Assembly (NCBI RefSeq): GCF_014174155.1
Contig: NZ_JABEQM010000011.1
Location: 79,814-143,813 of the forward strand
Length of the DNA stretch: 64,000 nt
Direction of reading: 5' to 3'
DNA from: Gluconacetobacter tumulisoli
GTDB lineage: Bacteria > Pseudomonadota > Alphaproteobacteria > Acetobacterales > Acetobacteraceae
Part shown: positions 56,037 to 64,000 of the stretch, one piece after another
Numbering within the stretch: position 1 is the stretch's first letter
Layout: the number at the start of each line of letters is the position of its first letter
Notes under the pieces: generated by a model
Databases searched by the model: none
What the model saw: only the letters and a program-made list of their open reading frames with translations
Told to the model about the DNA's origin: nothing
Made by a program: the position numbers and the translations under genes

Positions 56037-56873
56037 GTGACTGATCCGGAGCCCCCCCTTCCTGCCCCATCCCGCCTGACCGGACCGGATCCGTCGCCCC
56101 ATCCAGCAGCAGACCGTATCCCCGCTCCCCCGCACCCTCGCCGCCGCAACATATTGCAGGGCGTCCTGGCGGCGCTTCCGGCGGCGGCGCTGGCGCGCCA
56201 CGCCGACGGGCAGACGACTCATCCGTCCGAACAGCCCGTCAATCGCGATAATCTGGGCGGCCGCAGTGTCCCGGCCGCCAGTCAGCCGGCGCGTGACGAC
56301 TACCATCCCGCCTTCTTTACCCAGGCCGAATGGCATTTCCTCAATGCCGCCTGCGACTGCCTGATCCCGCCCGACCATATTGGCCCGGGTGCGGTCCAGG
56401 CCGGCGTTCCCCAATATATCGATCGGCAGATGGCCACGCCGTGGGCCGCGGGCGCCGAATGGTACATGCAGGCGCCGTTCTTCGACGCCAAACCCGAATT
56501 CGGCTACCAGTCGCGGCTTACGCCCCGGCAACAATATCGCCTGGGTATCCGGGCGATCGATCAGGCCTGCCGGCAGGAGGCCGGCTCCCCCTTTGCCGAC
56601 ATGCCGGCCGAGCACCAGGTCGATATCCTCAGGCGGATCGAAAGCGGTGCGATCACGTCGCCCGACCTTTCGCTGCGCCTGTTCTTTACCTCGTTCCTGC
56701 TGGCGAATACGCGCGAAGGGTATTTCTGCGACCCGATGTACGGTGGCAATCGCGGCATGGAGGCCTGGGCGATGATCGGCCACCCCGGTGCGCGCGCCGA
56801 TTATCTGGATTGGGTCGGGCGTGACGGCCCCTACCCCTACGGCCCGGTCGACATTCATGGGGATGACGCCTGA
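56037..56873 (+). CDS. Gluconate 2-dehydrogenase-type small (gamma) subunit
   Basis: 278 residues from GTG 56037. Twin-arginine-like signal (HPRRRNILQGVLAALPAAAL) with a long basic leader; the subunit-3 domain includes DDYHPAFFTQAEWHFLNAAC, CDCLIPPDHIGPGAVQAGVP and NTREGYFCDPMYGGNRGMEA. In the FAD-dependent gluconate/sorbitol/2-ketogluconate dehydrogenase complexes this subunit escorts the flavoprotein through Tat. The gene stop overlaps the next start (TGATG). Confidence 0.88.
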   Translation: MTDPEPPLPAPSRLTGPDPSPHPAADRIPAPPHPRRRNILQGVLAALPAAALARHADGQTTHPSEQPVNRDNLGGRSVPAASQPARDDYHPAFFTQAEWHFLNAACDCLIPPDHIGPGAVQAGVPQYIDRQMATPWAAGAEWYMQAPFFDAKPEFGYQSRLTPRQQYRLGIRAIDQACRQEAGSPFADMPAEHQVDILRRIESGAITSPDLSLRLFFTSFLLANTREGYFCDPMYGGNRGMEAWAMIGHPGARADYLDWVGRDGPYPYGPVDIHGDDA

Positions 56874-58648
56874 TGCCGACCACGATGAAGCCGGTCGACG
56901 CCGTGATCGTGGGGTTCGGCTGGACGGGGGCCATCATGGCCATGGAATTGGCACAGGCGGGGCTCAACGTCGTGGCGCTGGAGCGCGGCGGCCCTGCCAA
57001 CACGGTTCCGAACTGGGCGTATCCCAAGGTTGTCGACGAAATCGCCCAGTCCGTGCGCCACGGGCTGCTGCAGGACCTGTCCGTTTCGACCGTCACCATC
57101 CGGCATTCGCGTGACGAAAGGGCCGCGCCCTACCGGCAGATCGGATCGTTCAAGCCCGGAACCGGGGTGGGCGGCGCGGGAATTCACTGGTCGGGCGTAC
57201 ATTCCCGCGTCATGCCGGAGGAACTGCGCTTCCGCAGCCACATTACCGAACGGTACGGCGCGTCCTTCATCCCCGCGGACATGCAGCTTCAGGACTGGCC
57301 GGTCTCGTACGACGATCTCGAACCGCATTTCGACCGTTTCGAATATGTCTGCGGTACGGCCGGCGAGGCCGGCAATATCGGTGGCGTACGCACCGGCGGC
57401 GGCAATCCGTTCGAGGCCCCCCGTGCGCGGGGCTTTCCCCTGCCCCCGCTGGCCGATCCCCCCACGGCCTCGCTGTTCGCCAAGGCGACGCGGGAACTGG
57501 GCTATCATCCTTATGCGCTACCTGCCGCCAATGCCTCGCGCGCTTACACCAATCCCTATGGCTGCCAGCTCGGTCCATGCAATTTCTGCGGGTTCTGCAG
57601 CGATTACGGATGCATCAACTATTCGAAGGCCTCGCCCCAGACGACCATCCTGCCCGCCCTGTTCCGCATGCCAAACTTCACCCTGCGCACGGATGCCCAT
57701 GTCCTGAAGGTGAATGTCGACGATACGGGCCGGCGCGCCACCGGCGTCGTCTATGTCGATGCCCAGGGGCGCGAGGTGGAACAGCCGGCCGCCCTGGTCG
57801 TGCTGGCCGCTTTCCATCTGCATAATGTACGCCTGATGCTGTCCTCCGCCATCGGCACGCCCTACGACCCTGTGACCGGCCAAGGCACGGTCGGACGGAA
57901 TTTCTGCTACCAGTTGATCAACAGCGTGAATCTGTTCTTCGACAAGTCGATCTATATCAACCAGTTCATGGGGGCCGGCGGCGTCGGGCGCGCCATCGAC
58001 GATTTCTATGGCGACAATTTCGATCACGCCCAGGCCGGCTTCATCGGCGGCGGCGTGATGTGGGGGCGCCAGACGGGCAACGGCCCGGTCCGAGGCATCC
58101 CGCTTCCGCCCGGCACGCCACACTGGGGCAGCGGCTGGAAGCAGGGCGTGCGGGACCATTACCTGCATAGCGGCCGGATCGAGGCGCAAATGAGCAACAT
58201 GGCCTATCGCGGCTGCTATCTCGACCTCGACCCGGTCTACCGCGATGCCTACGGCACCCCCCTGCTGCGGATGACGCTGAACTGGCAGGACAATGAACTG
58301 CGCATGTCCGAATTCTTCGGGCAGAAACTGTCGCAGATCGGCCGGGCCATGGGCGCGCAGGCGATGTCCGGACGCATCCTGAAGCGGGGCGACAACTGGG
58401 ATACCCGCCCGTACCAAAGTACCCACATCAACGGCGGCACCGCCATGGGCGCCGATCCGCGCACCAGCGTGGTCAACCGCTACCTGCAAAGCTGGGACGT
58501 ACCGAACCTGTTCGTCCTGGGCGCCAATGTCTTTCCCCATGGGGTGGGATACAACCCGACCGGCCTTGTCGGCGCCCTGACCTATTGGGCGGCGGCCGGC
58601 ATTCGTTCGATCTACCTGAAGAACCCCGGGCCGATGGTGTCGACATGA
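56873..58648 (+). CDS. GMC-type FAD-dependent dehydrogenase large subunit
   Basis: 591 residues. FAD-binding VDAVIVGFGWTGAIMAMELA, second flavin motif GTGVGGAGIHWSG, and the GMC C-terminal motif THINGGTAMGADPRTSVVN. This is the catalytic subunit of periplasmic gluconate 2-dehydrogenase, 2-ketogluconate dehydrogenase or sorbitol dehydrogenase. Cys-rich segment GPCNFCGFCSDYGC (about residues 230-243) could hold a 3Fe-4S cluster, as found in recent FAD-dependent sugar dehydrogenases. It lacks its own signal, fitting piggyback Tat export with the small subunit. ATGA overlap with the cytochrome gene. Confidence 0.92.
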   Translation: MPTTMKPVDAVIVGFGWTGAIMAMELAQAGLNVVALERGGPANTVPNWAYPKVVDEIAQSVRHGLLQDLSVSTVTIRHSRDERAAPYRQIGSFKPGTGVGGAGIHWSGVHSRVMPEELRFRSHITERYGASFIPADMQLQDWPVSYDDLEPHFDRFEYVCGTAGEAGNIGGVRTGGGNPFEAPRARGFPLPPLADPPTASLFAKATRELGYHPYALPAANASRAYTNPYGCQLGPCNFCGFCSDYGCINYSKASPQTTILPALFRMPNFTLRTDAHVLKVNVDDTGRRATGVVYVDAQGREVEQPAALVVLAAFHLHNVRLMLSSAIGTPYDPVTGQGTVGRNFCYQLINSVNLFFDKSIYINQFMGAGGVGRAIDDFYGDNFDHAQAGFIGGGVMWGRQTGNGPVRGIPLPPGTPHWGSGWKQGVRDHYLHSGRIEAQMSNMAYRGCYLDLDPVYRDAYGTPLLRMTLNWQDNELRMSEFFGQKLSQIGRAMGAQAMSGRILKRGDNWDTRPYQSTHINGGTAMGADPRTSVVNRYLQSWDVPNLFVLGANVFPHGVGYNPTGLVGALTYWAAAGIRSIYLKNPGPMVST

Positions 58649-59994
58649 CGGACCCCGCGCGGACAAAAGGGCGACTGGCGGCGGCAGGGGCCCTTCTCTC
58701 CGCCCTGGGGATCGCCGCCGTCGCGGCAATCGTGCTCCACCGGCCGGAGCCACGCCTCGCGATGGCGATGACCGGGACCGGCGACGCCCGGCATGGCGCC
58801 TATGTCGCCGTCCTCGGCGACTGCGCCGCATGCCATACGGCCCCGGGGGGCACACCCCTGACCGGCGGGGTGCCATTGGAAACCCCGATGGGCGTGCTCT
58901 ATTCCTCCAACATCACGCCGGCGTCGCGGACGGGAATCGGTCGCTATACGTTCGTCGACTTCGTCCGGGTCATGCGGTACGGCGTACGCCCCGACGGTAC
59001 GCGGCTCTATCCGGCAATGCCCTACACGGCCTATGCCCGCATGTCGGATGGGGACCTGCGCGACCTGTACGCCTATCTCCGCCAGGACGTCGTCCCCGTC
59101 GAACAGGCTACCCGGCCGTCGACCATGCGCTGGCCATTCGACATGCGCTGGCCGCTGGCGCTGTGGAACCTGGCCTTCCACCACCCGGCCCCTTTCCGGC
59201 CGGATCCGACGCGTGATGCGCAGTGGAATCGCGGGGCCTATCTTGTCACGGGGCCGGCCCATTGCGGAACCTGCCATACCCCGCGCGGGCTCGCCTTCCA
59301 GGAGGCCGGCCTGGACGAACATGCGCAGCGTTTCCTGTCGGGCAGCGCCTTCGCCGGTGCCTCGCCGGTCGACCTGCGGGGCGATGGCGCGGTGGCCGGC
59401 TGGCCGGCGGCCGACATTGCGACGGAACTGAAGACCGGGAGGAATCGCGCCTCCGCCGTCAGCGGCCCGATGGGCGAGGTCGTGGAGCATAGCACCCGGT
59501 ACATGTCCATGGCGGATCTGGACGCCGTGGCCGTCTACCTCAAGAGCCTGTCCCCGGCATCCGCCGGCCGCCCGCTCCGCTTCGCGCCCTCCGGCGAAAC
59601 GATGGCGGCCTTCATGGCCGCCCGCCCGGCCGGGCGCGGCGCGCGACTTTACATGGACAGTTGCGCCGCCTGCCATCGCCTGTCGGGGCTGGGCGAGGAA
59701 AATACGTTTCCCCGCCTTGCCGGCAATCCGCTGGTCCTCGAACGCAATCCGGATTCCCTGATTACCGTCGTTCTGGGCGGCGCGCGCATGCCGTCCACGG
59801 CGGGCGCGCCGACCGGGCTGGCGATGCCGCCTTTCGGCTGGCGCTACGGCGATGCCGACATCGCCAAACTTGTCACTTTCATCCGCACGGGCTGGGGCAA
59901 TAACGCACCGGCGGTGTCCGAGGGCGAGGTGCGTGCCGTCCGCCGCCATTTGGCCGACACCATGGCCTATACCCAGCCCCAGTCGGGGCAGTAG
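58645..59994 (+). CDS. Triheme cytochrome c subunit of the dehydrogenase
   Basis: 449 residues with an N-terminal signal/anchor helix (ALLSALGIAAVAAIVL). Three haem c sites: CAACH (60-64), CGTCH (207-211) and CAACH (340-344). No C-terminal helix is seen, unlike some membrane-anchored homologues. In this family the cytochrome passes electrons from the flavoprotein to ubiquinone in the membrane. The order small-large-cytochrome equals the known gluconate/2-ketogluconate dehydrogenase operons of acetic acid bacteria. Ends 73 bases before the convergent pstS gene. Confidence 0.92.
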   Translation: MTDPARTKGRLAAAGALLSALGIAAVAAIVLHRPEPRLAMAMTGTGDARHGAYVAVLGDCAACHTAPGGTPLTGGVPLETPMGVLYSSNITPASRTGIGRYTFVDFVRVMRYGVRPDGTRLYPAMPYTAYARMSDGDLRDLYAYLRQDVVPVEQATRPSTMRWPFDMRWPLALWNLAFHHPAPFRPDPTRDAQWNRGAYLVTGPAHCGTCHTPRGLAFQEAGLDEHAQRFLSGSAFAGASPVDLRGDGAVAGWPAADIATELKTGRNRASAVSGPMGEVVEHSTRYMSMADLDAVAVYLKSLSPASAGRPLRFAPSGETMAAFMAARPAGRGARLYMDSCAACHRLSGLGEENTFPRLAGNPLVLERNPDSLITVVLGGARMPSTAGAPTGLAMPPFGWRYGDADIAKLVTFIRTGWGNNAPAVSEGEVRAVRRHLADTMAYTQPQSGQ

Positions 59995-60004
59995 GACGCG
60001 CGTT

Positions 60005-60030
60005 CGTCCCGGACGACAACGTCCGGGACG
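60005..60030. terminator. Hairpin between the cytochrome and pstS genes
   Basis: CGTCCCGGAC-GACAAC-GTCCGGGACG: a perfect 10-bp stem between two convergent genes, without a T run on either side. Probably a bidirectional end structure. Confidence 0.6.
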
Positions 60031-60067
60031 ACCACACGATCCGCCGATGCCGGCGATCCGCGCCGAT

Positions 60068-61072
60068 TTACCAGGCCGCGCGGATCGACGTCTTCACCGA
60101 GGCCGGCAGGACGACATAGTCCAGGCCACGGGCGATGCCATCGCCATGATCGAAGGCCCAGCCGAAGAATTTGCGAACGGCCGCGCCCTGGGCGGCGTCC
60201 TTCGGCTGCTTGGGTACCAGCACATAAGTGGCCGAGACGATCGGCCACGCGCCCTTGCCCGCCGTGTCCAGCAGGTTGACCGCGAAATTGGAAGCCCCCT
60301 TCCAGTCGGCGGCGGCGGCGGCGCGCGAGAAGCTGTCGAGGTTGGCGGTCACGAAGTCGCCGGCCTTGTCCTTCAGCTGCACCGTCGTCATGTGGTTGCG
60401 GCTGGCATAGGCGTATTCGACATAGCCGATCCCGCCCTCGGTGTTGCGCACCGACGCGGCAACGCCGTCATTGCCACGCGCGCCCACGCCGCCGGGCCAG
60501 GAGATCGAGCTGCCGGCGCCCGCGCCGTCATGCCACGCCTGCGAGGCCCCGGCGAGGTAGGAGGTGAACACGAACGTCGTGCCCGATCCGTCGGCGCGAT
60601 GCACGGTGGCGATCGGCAGGTCCGGCAGGGTGACGCCCGGGTTCAGGGCCGTGATCTTCGGATCGTTCCACGACGCGATGTCACCGGCATAGATCCCGGC
60701 CAGGACCTCGCCCGTCAGGCGCAGCTTGCCGGCGGCGACGCCGGGGATGTTCACGACCGGGACGATGCCGCCCATGACCGTCGGGAACTGGAACAGCGCG
60801 CCCTTTTCCAGCTTGGCGGGATCCATCGGGGCGTCGGACGCGCCGAAATCGACCGTGCCGGCCAGGATCTGGTTCTGGCCCGCGCTGGAACCGACGCTCT
60901 GGTAATTCACGGCAATGCCGCTGGCGCTGCGGCCGGCGGCGCCCCATGCCTCATAGATCGGGGCGGCGAAGCTGGAACCAGCGCCCGTGATGTCGGCCGC
61001 ATGTGCGGCGGAGAGGGCGGCGGGGCTGGCCGCGAGCAGGACGACGGCAAACACTGTAACAGGATGACGCAT
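60068..61072 (-). CDS. pstS: Phosphate ABC transporter substrate-binding protein
   Basis: 334 residues from ATG 61072. Signal peptide MRHPVTVFAVVLLAASPAAL; phosphate-binding segments ITGAGSSFAAPIYEAWGAAG, GSSAGQNQILAGTVDFGASD and HRADGSGTTFVFTSYLAG match PstS. Its own Pho box lies upstream (61189-61217), inside the 3' end of phoR, so it can be induced separately from the phoU-B-R genes. pstC/A are not visible; pstB precedes phoU at the right edge. Confidence 0.95.
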   Translation of the reverse strand: MRHPVTVFAVVLLAASPAALSAAHAADITGAGSSFAAPIYEAWGAAGRSASGIAVNYQSVGSSAGQNQILAGTVDFGASDAPMDPAKLEKGALFQFPTVMGGIVPVVNIPGVAAGKLRLTGEVLAGIYAGDIASWNDPKITALNPGVTLPDLPIATVHRADGSGTTFVFTSYLAGASQAWHDGAGAGSSISWPGGVGARGNDGVAASVRNTEGGIGYVEYAYASRNHMTTVQLKDKAGDFVTANLDSFSRAAAAADWKGASNFAVNLLDTAGKGAWPIVSATYVLVPKQPKDAAQGAAVRKFFGWAFDHGDGIARGLDYVVLPASVKTSIRAAW

Positions 61073-61151
61073 CGGGTTTCCGATCCCCTGGACGAATATG
61101 AAATTCCGGCCCAGGCGAACACGCGCGGCATCCCCCGGACCCGGTTTCGTC

Positions 61152-62417
61152 CTAGCCCGGATCGGCCAATTGAGGGCGTGATGTGTCTGTGACAGTTTCG
61201 TGACGGTTCGATGACAGGCCATCGCCCAGCGGAAACCAGACGGTGAAGGACGTTCCCCACCCGACGACGCTGTCGATCGCCAGCCGCCCCAGATGGCGGT
61301 CGATGATGTGCTTGACGATCGCCAGCCCCAGCCCGGTACCGGTCCGGCGCGCGGCGGTGCCCTCGACCCGATAGAACCGTTCGGTCAGGCGCGGCAGGTG
61401 CCGGGCCTCGATCCCCGGTCCGTTATCGGTAACGGTGAAGGCGATTCCCGGCCGGGCGGATCCGCCTTCGCCCGGGGCGGTCAGGCGCACGCGCAGCGCG
61501 ATCCGCACCGCGCGGTCCCCCGCGCCCGACCCGTACTTGATCGCGTTCTCGATCAGGTTCAGCAGTACCTGCACGACCTGGTCCGCGTCGCCCGGAAAAG
61601 CCGGCAGACCGCCCGGCGCCTCGACATGCAGCGTGGCCGGACCGCCCGCCAGCAGGGGCGCGGTCTCGTCGCGGACGCGCGCGATCGTCTCCGCGGGATC
61701 CACCTGCCCGCGCGGCTTGCGATGCTCGCTCATCTGCACGCGCGACAGCATCAGCAGGCGGTCCAGCAGGCGCTGCATCCGTGCCGCCTGCGCCGCCATG
61801 ACGCCCAGGAAGCGTTGCTGGGCCTGCGGATCATCGGCGGCGGGGCCGCGCAGCGTCTCGATAAACCCCATCAGCGCCGCCAGCGGGGTGCGCAATTCAT
61901 GGCTGGCATAGGCGACGAAATCAGTACGCATGCGTTCCACCGCGTCCTGTTCGCTCCAGTCCAGCAGGGTCGCCAGCACCACGGATTCACCGTGCGACAG
62001 GCGCACGCGCCGGAATTGCCCGCGCACCGCGCGGCGCACCGGCACGTCCAGCAGCATGTCGACCTCGCCGCTGTCGCCGTCGCGCAGGCGCAGCAGGACC
62101 GATTGCGCTGCCGGATGACGGATGATCGCGCCCAGGCTGTCGCCGAACAGTTCCCATGCCCCGGGCCCCGCATGCAGGATGCGCCCGCCGGCATCCAGGA
62201 CCAGGATCGCGGCCGGCACCAGGTCCAGCGTCTCGATCAGCCGCGCCAGCGCATCCGCCGACGGCGGGGCGGCGCGAACGGGGTCGATATCGGCCTTCGG
62301 CACGAAATCGGCGCGCCGGCCGACGCGGGACGCCGTGACCCGCCAGGCCATCGCCACCGCCGCCACCAGCGCCGCCCCCGCCAGGATATTCTCGGACCCG
62401 AATCCGGCCATGCTCAT
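61152..62417 (-). CDS. phoR: Phosphate regulon sensor histidine kinase
   Basis: 421 residues. One N-terminal helix (ILAGAALVAAVAMAWRV), a PAS-type region (LDLVPAAILVLDAGGRILHA), then the kinase core: H-box ASHELRTPLAALMGFIETLR, N-box LLNLIENAIKYG, G1/G2 DNGPGIE and GTGLGLAIVKHI. The single helix and short N-terminus match alphaproteobacterial PhoR rather than the two-helix E. coli type. It follows phoB by 65 bases. Its last codons contain the pstS Pho box. Confidence 0.93.
   Translation of the reverse strand: MSMAGFGSENILAGAALVAAVAMAWRVTASRVGRRADFVPKADIDPVRAAPPSADALARLIETLDLVPAAILVLDAGGRILHAGPGAWELFGDSLGAIIRHPAAQSVLLRLRDGDSGEVDMLLDVPVRRAVRGQFRRVRLSHGESVVLATLLDWSEQDAVERMRTDFVAYASHELRTPLAALMGFIETLRGPAADDPQAQQRFLGVMAAQAARMQRLLDRLLMLSRVQMSEHRKPRGQVDPAETIARVRDETAPLLAGGPATLHVEAPGGLPAFPGDADQVVQVLLNLIENAIKYGSGAGDRAVRIALRVRLTAPGEGGSARPGIAFTVTDNGPGIEARHLPRLTERFYRVEGTAARRTGTGLGLAIVKHIIDRHLGRLAIDSVVGWGTSFTVWFPLGDGLSSNRHETVTDTSRPQLADPG
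61189..61217 (-). promoter_or_regulatory. Pho box upstream of pstS
   Basis: Minus strand: CTGTCATCGAA, CCGTCACGAAA, CTGTCAC in direct 11-bp steps, two exact CTGTCA heptamers and one close match. It lies 117 bases ahead of the pstS start, inside the phoR coding end. Confidence 0.85.
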
Positions 62418-62482
62418 ACCTTGCCTGTCGCCCGATCCTTACCTGGTCCCGGACATGAGGGACCTTGCCCCTGGCCAGCCTC

Positions 62483-63232
62483 TCAGGGGCGGGGGTCGTC
62501 GAGGGCGTAGCCCGCCGCCCGGACGGTACGCACGATGTCGGCTTCGCCCGGCCCGTTCAGGGTCAGCCGCAGGCGGCGGATATGCACGTCCACGGTCCGC
62601 AGTTCGACATGCACGCCGCGTTCCCATACCCGCTGCAACAGATCCTCGCGCGAGAAGACCTGCCGGGGATGGCGCAGGAAGAACTCCAGGATCCGGTATT
62701 CCGTCGGTCCCAGCGTCAGCGTACGTCCGTTGCGTTCCGCCCGGTGGGCCACGGTATCCAGCGTCACGTCGGCGAAACGCAGCGTATGGTCCGCCGGCGG
62801 CACCCGCCGCAGCAGGGCGCGGATTCGCGCCTGGAGCGCCTCGATACTGCACGGCTTGACGACGTAATCGTCGGCGCCGATATCCAGGCCGCGGATATTG
62901 TCGGCCTCTCCCGCGCGGGCGGTCAGCATGATGATCGGCAGCGTTCGCATCGCCTCCTGCTCGCGCAGGCGGCGGCAGACATCCAGCCCCGACAGGCTGG
63001 GCAGCATCCAGTCCAGCAACACCAGGTCCGGGCGGCGGAGGGCGACCTGCGCCAGCGCCGAGGGCCCGTCCTCGGCCACGCCGACCTCATATCCCAGTTT
63101 TTCCAGATTGTAGCGCAGCATCATCAGCAGCGCCTCGTCATCCTCGACCACCAGGATGTAGGGCTTGCGCGCCGTACCGTCCGCATCCGTCATCGTGCCT
63201 GACATTCCCCGGTCCGTGCCCCGCGCCGTCAC
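62483..63232 (-). CDS. phoB: Phosphate regulon response regulator
   Basis: 249 residues from GTG 63232, which overlaps the phoU stop as GTGA; ATG 63193 (MTDADGTARKPYILVVEDDE) is a likely alternative nearer to the usual size. Receiver with acidic pocket VVEDDEALL, phosphoacceptor Asp in LVLLDWMLPSLSG and Lys in DDYVVKPCS. Winged helix-turn-helix: LTLGPTEYRILEFFLRHPRQ and RTVDVHIRRLRLTLN. It should bind the two Pho boxes in this window. Confidence 0.95.
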   Translation of the reverse strand: MTARGTDRGMSGTMTDADGTARKPYILVVEDDEALLMMLRYNLEKLGYEVGVAEDGPSALAQVALRRPDLVLLDWMLPSLSGLDVCRRLREQEAMRTLPIIMLTARAGEADNIRGLDIGADDYVVKPCSIEALQARIRALLRRVPPADHTLRFADVTLDTVAHRAERNGRTLTLGPTEYRILEFFLRHPRQVFSREDLLQRVWERGVHVELRTVDVHIRRLRLTLNGPGEADIVRTVRAAGYALDDPRP

Positions 63233-63924
63233 ACCACCGCGCCGCCGCGCGGCCGCACGACGGGCAGCAGGTCGCCGGTGGCGGCGTAATAGACCCGTTC
63301 GGCGATATTGGTCGCGTGGTCGCCGATCCGCTCCAGGTTCTTGGCGATGAACAGCAGATGCGTGCAGGAGCGGATCGTGCGGGGATCCTCCATCATGTAG
63401 GTCACCAGCTCGCGGAACATCGCGGTATACAGCTCGTCCACCACGGTATCGGACTGCCAGACCTCCACCGCGCGCTCGCTGTCATGCTGACCCATCGCAT
63501 CGATGGCGCGGCGCAGGTTTTCCTGCACCAGGCGACCCATGTTGCGCAGGCCGCCCAGCGAGATCCGGCCGTCCGCCGGGTCCAGCCGCAGCGACCGCCG
63601 CGCGATGCTGGCCGCGCAATCGCCGATCCGTTCCAGGTCGCCGGTGATCTTCAGCGCCGACACGACCTCGCGCAGGTCGCCCGCCAGGGGGGCGCGCAGC
63701 GCCAGCAGGCGGATCGCCAGCGCCTCGACATCGCGCTCCAGCGCGTCCACCTGCGGATCGCATTCCGAGGCCCCGGTCGCCGCATCCTCGTCACGATCGA
63801 CGATCGCCGCCATGGCCAGCGTCATCTGGCTTTCCACGATGCCACCCATCCGCGCCATCATCGCCCGGATCTGGTCCAGCTCCTGCTCGTAGCTGCTGAC
63901 GGTGTGTGCGTGTTCGCGTGGCAC
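63229..63924 (-). CDS. phoU: Phosphate uptake and signalling regulator PhoU
   Basis: 231 residues from GTG 63924 (GTG 63933 also possible; AGGGAG lies eight bases ahead of the first). Two three-helix repeats with the metal-binding acidic motifs ITGDLERIGDCAASIARRSL and AKNLERIGDHATNIAERVYY, which define PhoU. It links the Pst transporter to PhoR signalling. It directly follows pstB and overlaps phoB. Confidence 0.95.
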   Translation of the reverse strand: MPREHAHTVSSYEQELDQIRAMMARMGGIVESQMTLAMAAIVDRDEDAATGASECDPQVDALERDVEALAIRLLALRAPLAGDLREVVSALKITGDLERIGDCAASIARRSLRLDPADGRISLGGLRNMGRLVQENLRRAIDAMGQHDSERAVEVWQSDTVVDELYTAMFRELVTYMMEDPRTIRSCTHLLFIAKNLERIGDHATNIAERVYYAATGDLLPVVRPRGGAVV

Positions 63925-63941
63925 GGTTTCCACTCCCTGTT

Positions 63942-64000
63942 TCAGCCGAAGCGGCCGGTGATGTAATCCTGCGTGCGGCGTTCGCGCGGCGCGGTGAACA
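63942..64000 (-). CDS. pstB: Phosphate ABC transporter ATPase, C-terminal end (partial)
   Basis: The last 18 codons before TGA 63942 read FTAPRERRTQDYITGRFG, the standard PstB C-terminus (T-x-P-x-x-x-x-T-x-D-Y-I-T-G-R-x-G). The rest of the gene is outside the window. It ends 17 bases before the phoU start. Confidence 0.85.
   Translation of the reverse strand, partial: FTAPRERRTQDYITGRFG

Overview
The window is high-GC alphaproteobacterial chromosome that reads as an acetic acid bacterium (Acetobacteraceae), closest to Gluconacetobacter. The strongest evidence is the linked levansucrase (lsdA), levanase (lsdB) and type II secretion operon in the order G-O-E-F-H-I-J-L-M-N, the arrangement known as the lsd locus of Gluconacetobacter diazotrophicus. 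A periplasmic FAD/cytochrome c sugar-acid dehydrogenase and an acetate-uptake type transporter fit the same group. LsdA here is one residue out of register with the numbering I recall for the reference enzyme and longer at its C-terminus, so this is probably a related strain or species.

Region by region: 1-7976 (minus) is a tightly overlapping type II secretion operon running off the left edge, with no gspK. A short lytic transglycosylase (8070-8483, plus) lies between it and lsdB-lsdA (8509-11974, minus); a perfect intercistronic hairpin separates lsdA from lsdB. A long AT-rich leader follows. 12525-16799 holds a LysR regulator, an aromatic-ring dioxygenase, a YceI protein, a decayed cytochrome b561-YceI pseudogene and a SatP/YaaH transporter. 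17000-21880 carries a small membrane protein, a 155-bp inverted-repeat element, an unknown lipoprotein, tRNA-Tyr, rlmB, a decayed aspartate/glutamate racemase, a lipoprotein and a VOC-OsmC pair. 21967-29593 (minus) has a Tat-exported phospholipase C, a TonB receptor, an amidase and an esterase-like hydrolase.

29798-35738 (minus) is a complete RND tripartite efflux operon, preceded by an unusual leader with a possible 8-codon peptide and nested palindromes. ilvD, a DUF3224 protein, a second TonB receptor (paralogue of the first), an exported cyclic-nucleotide phosphodiesterase, a CBS protein and a nitroreductase follow. 44344-47426 is a probable sulfur module: TSUP exporter plus persulfide-dioxygenase-like protein, divergent from a peroxiredoxin plus ArsR-type regulator. 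47414-53916 is a divergent catabolic and uptake cluster of unknown substrate: class II aldolase, IPNS-like 2-oxoglutarate/Fe(II) oxygenase, TIM-barrel isomerase, LysR regulator, a fused binding-protein/permease and its ATPase.

54033-64000 is phosphate-centred: an OprP/OprO-like porin and pstS, each with tandem-repeat Pho boxes, plus phoR, phoB, phoU and the end of pstB. A three-gene gluconate-dehydrogenase-type operon sits between the porin and pstS, which suggests but does not prove a link between acid production and phosphate acquisition.

Three copies of an approximately 50-bp GC-rich intergenic repeat were found. No insertion sequence, rRNA, prophage or CRISPR array was seen. The best candidates for undescribed biology are the oxygenase/aldolase/fused-transporter cluster, the RND leader, and the cysteine-poor regulator of the sulfur module.
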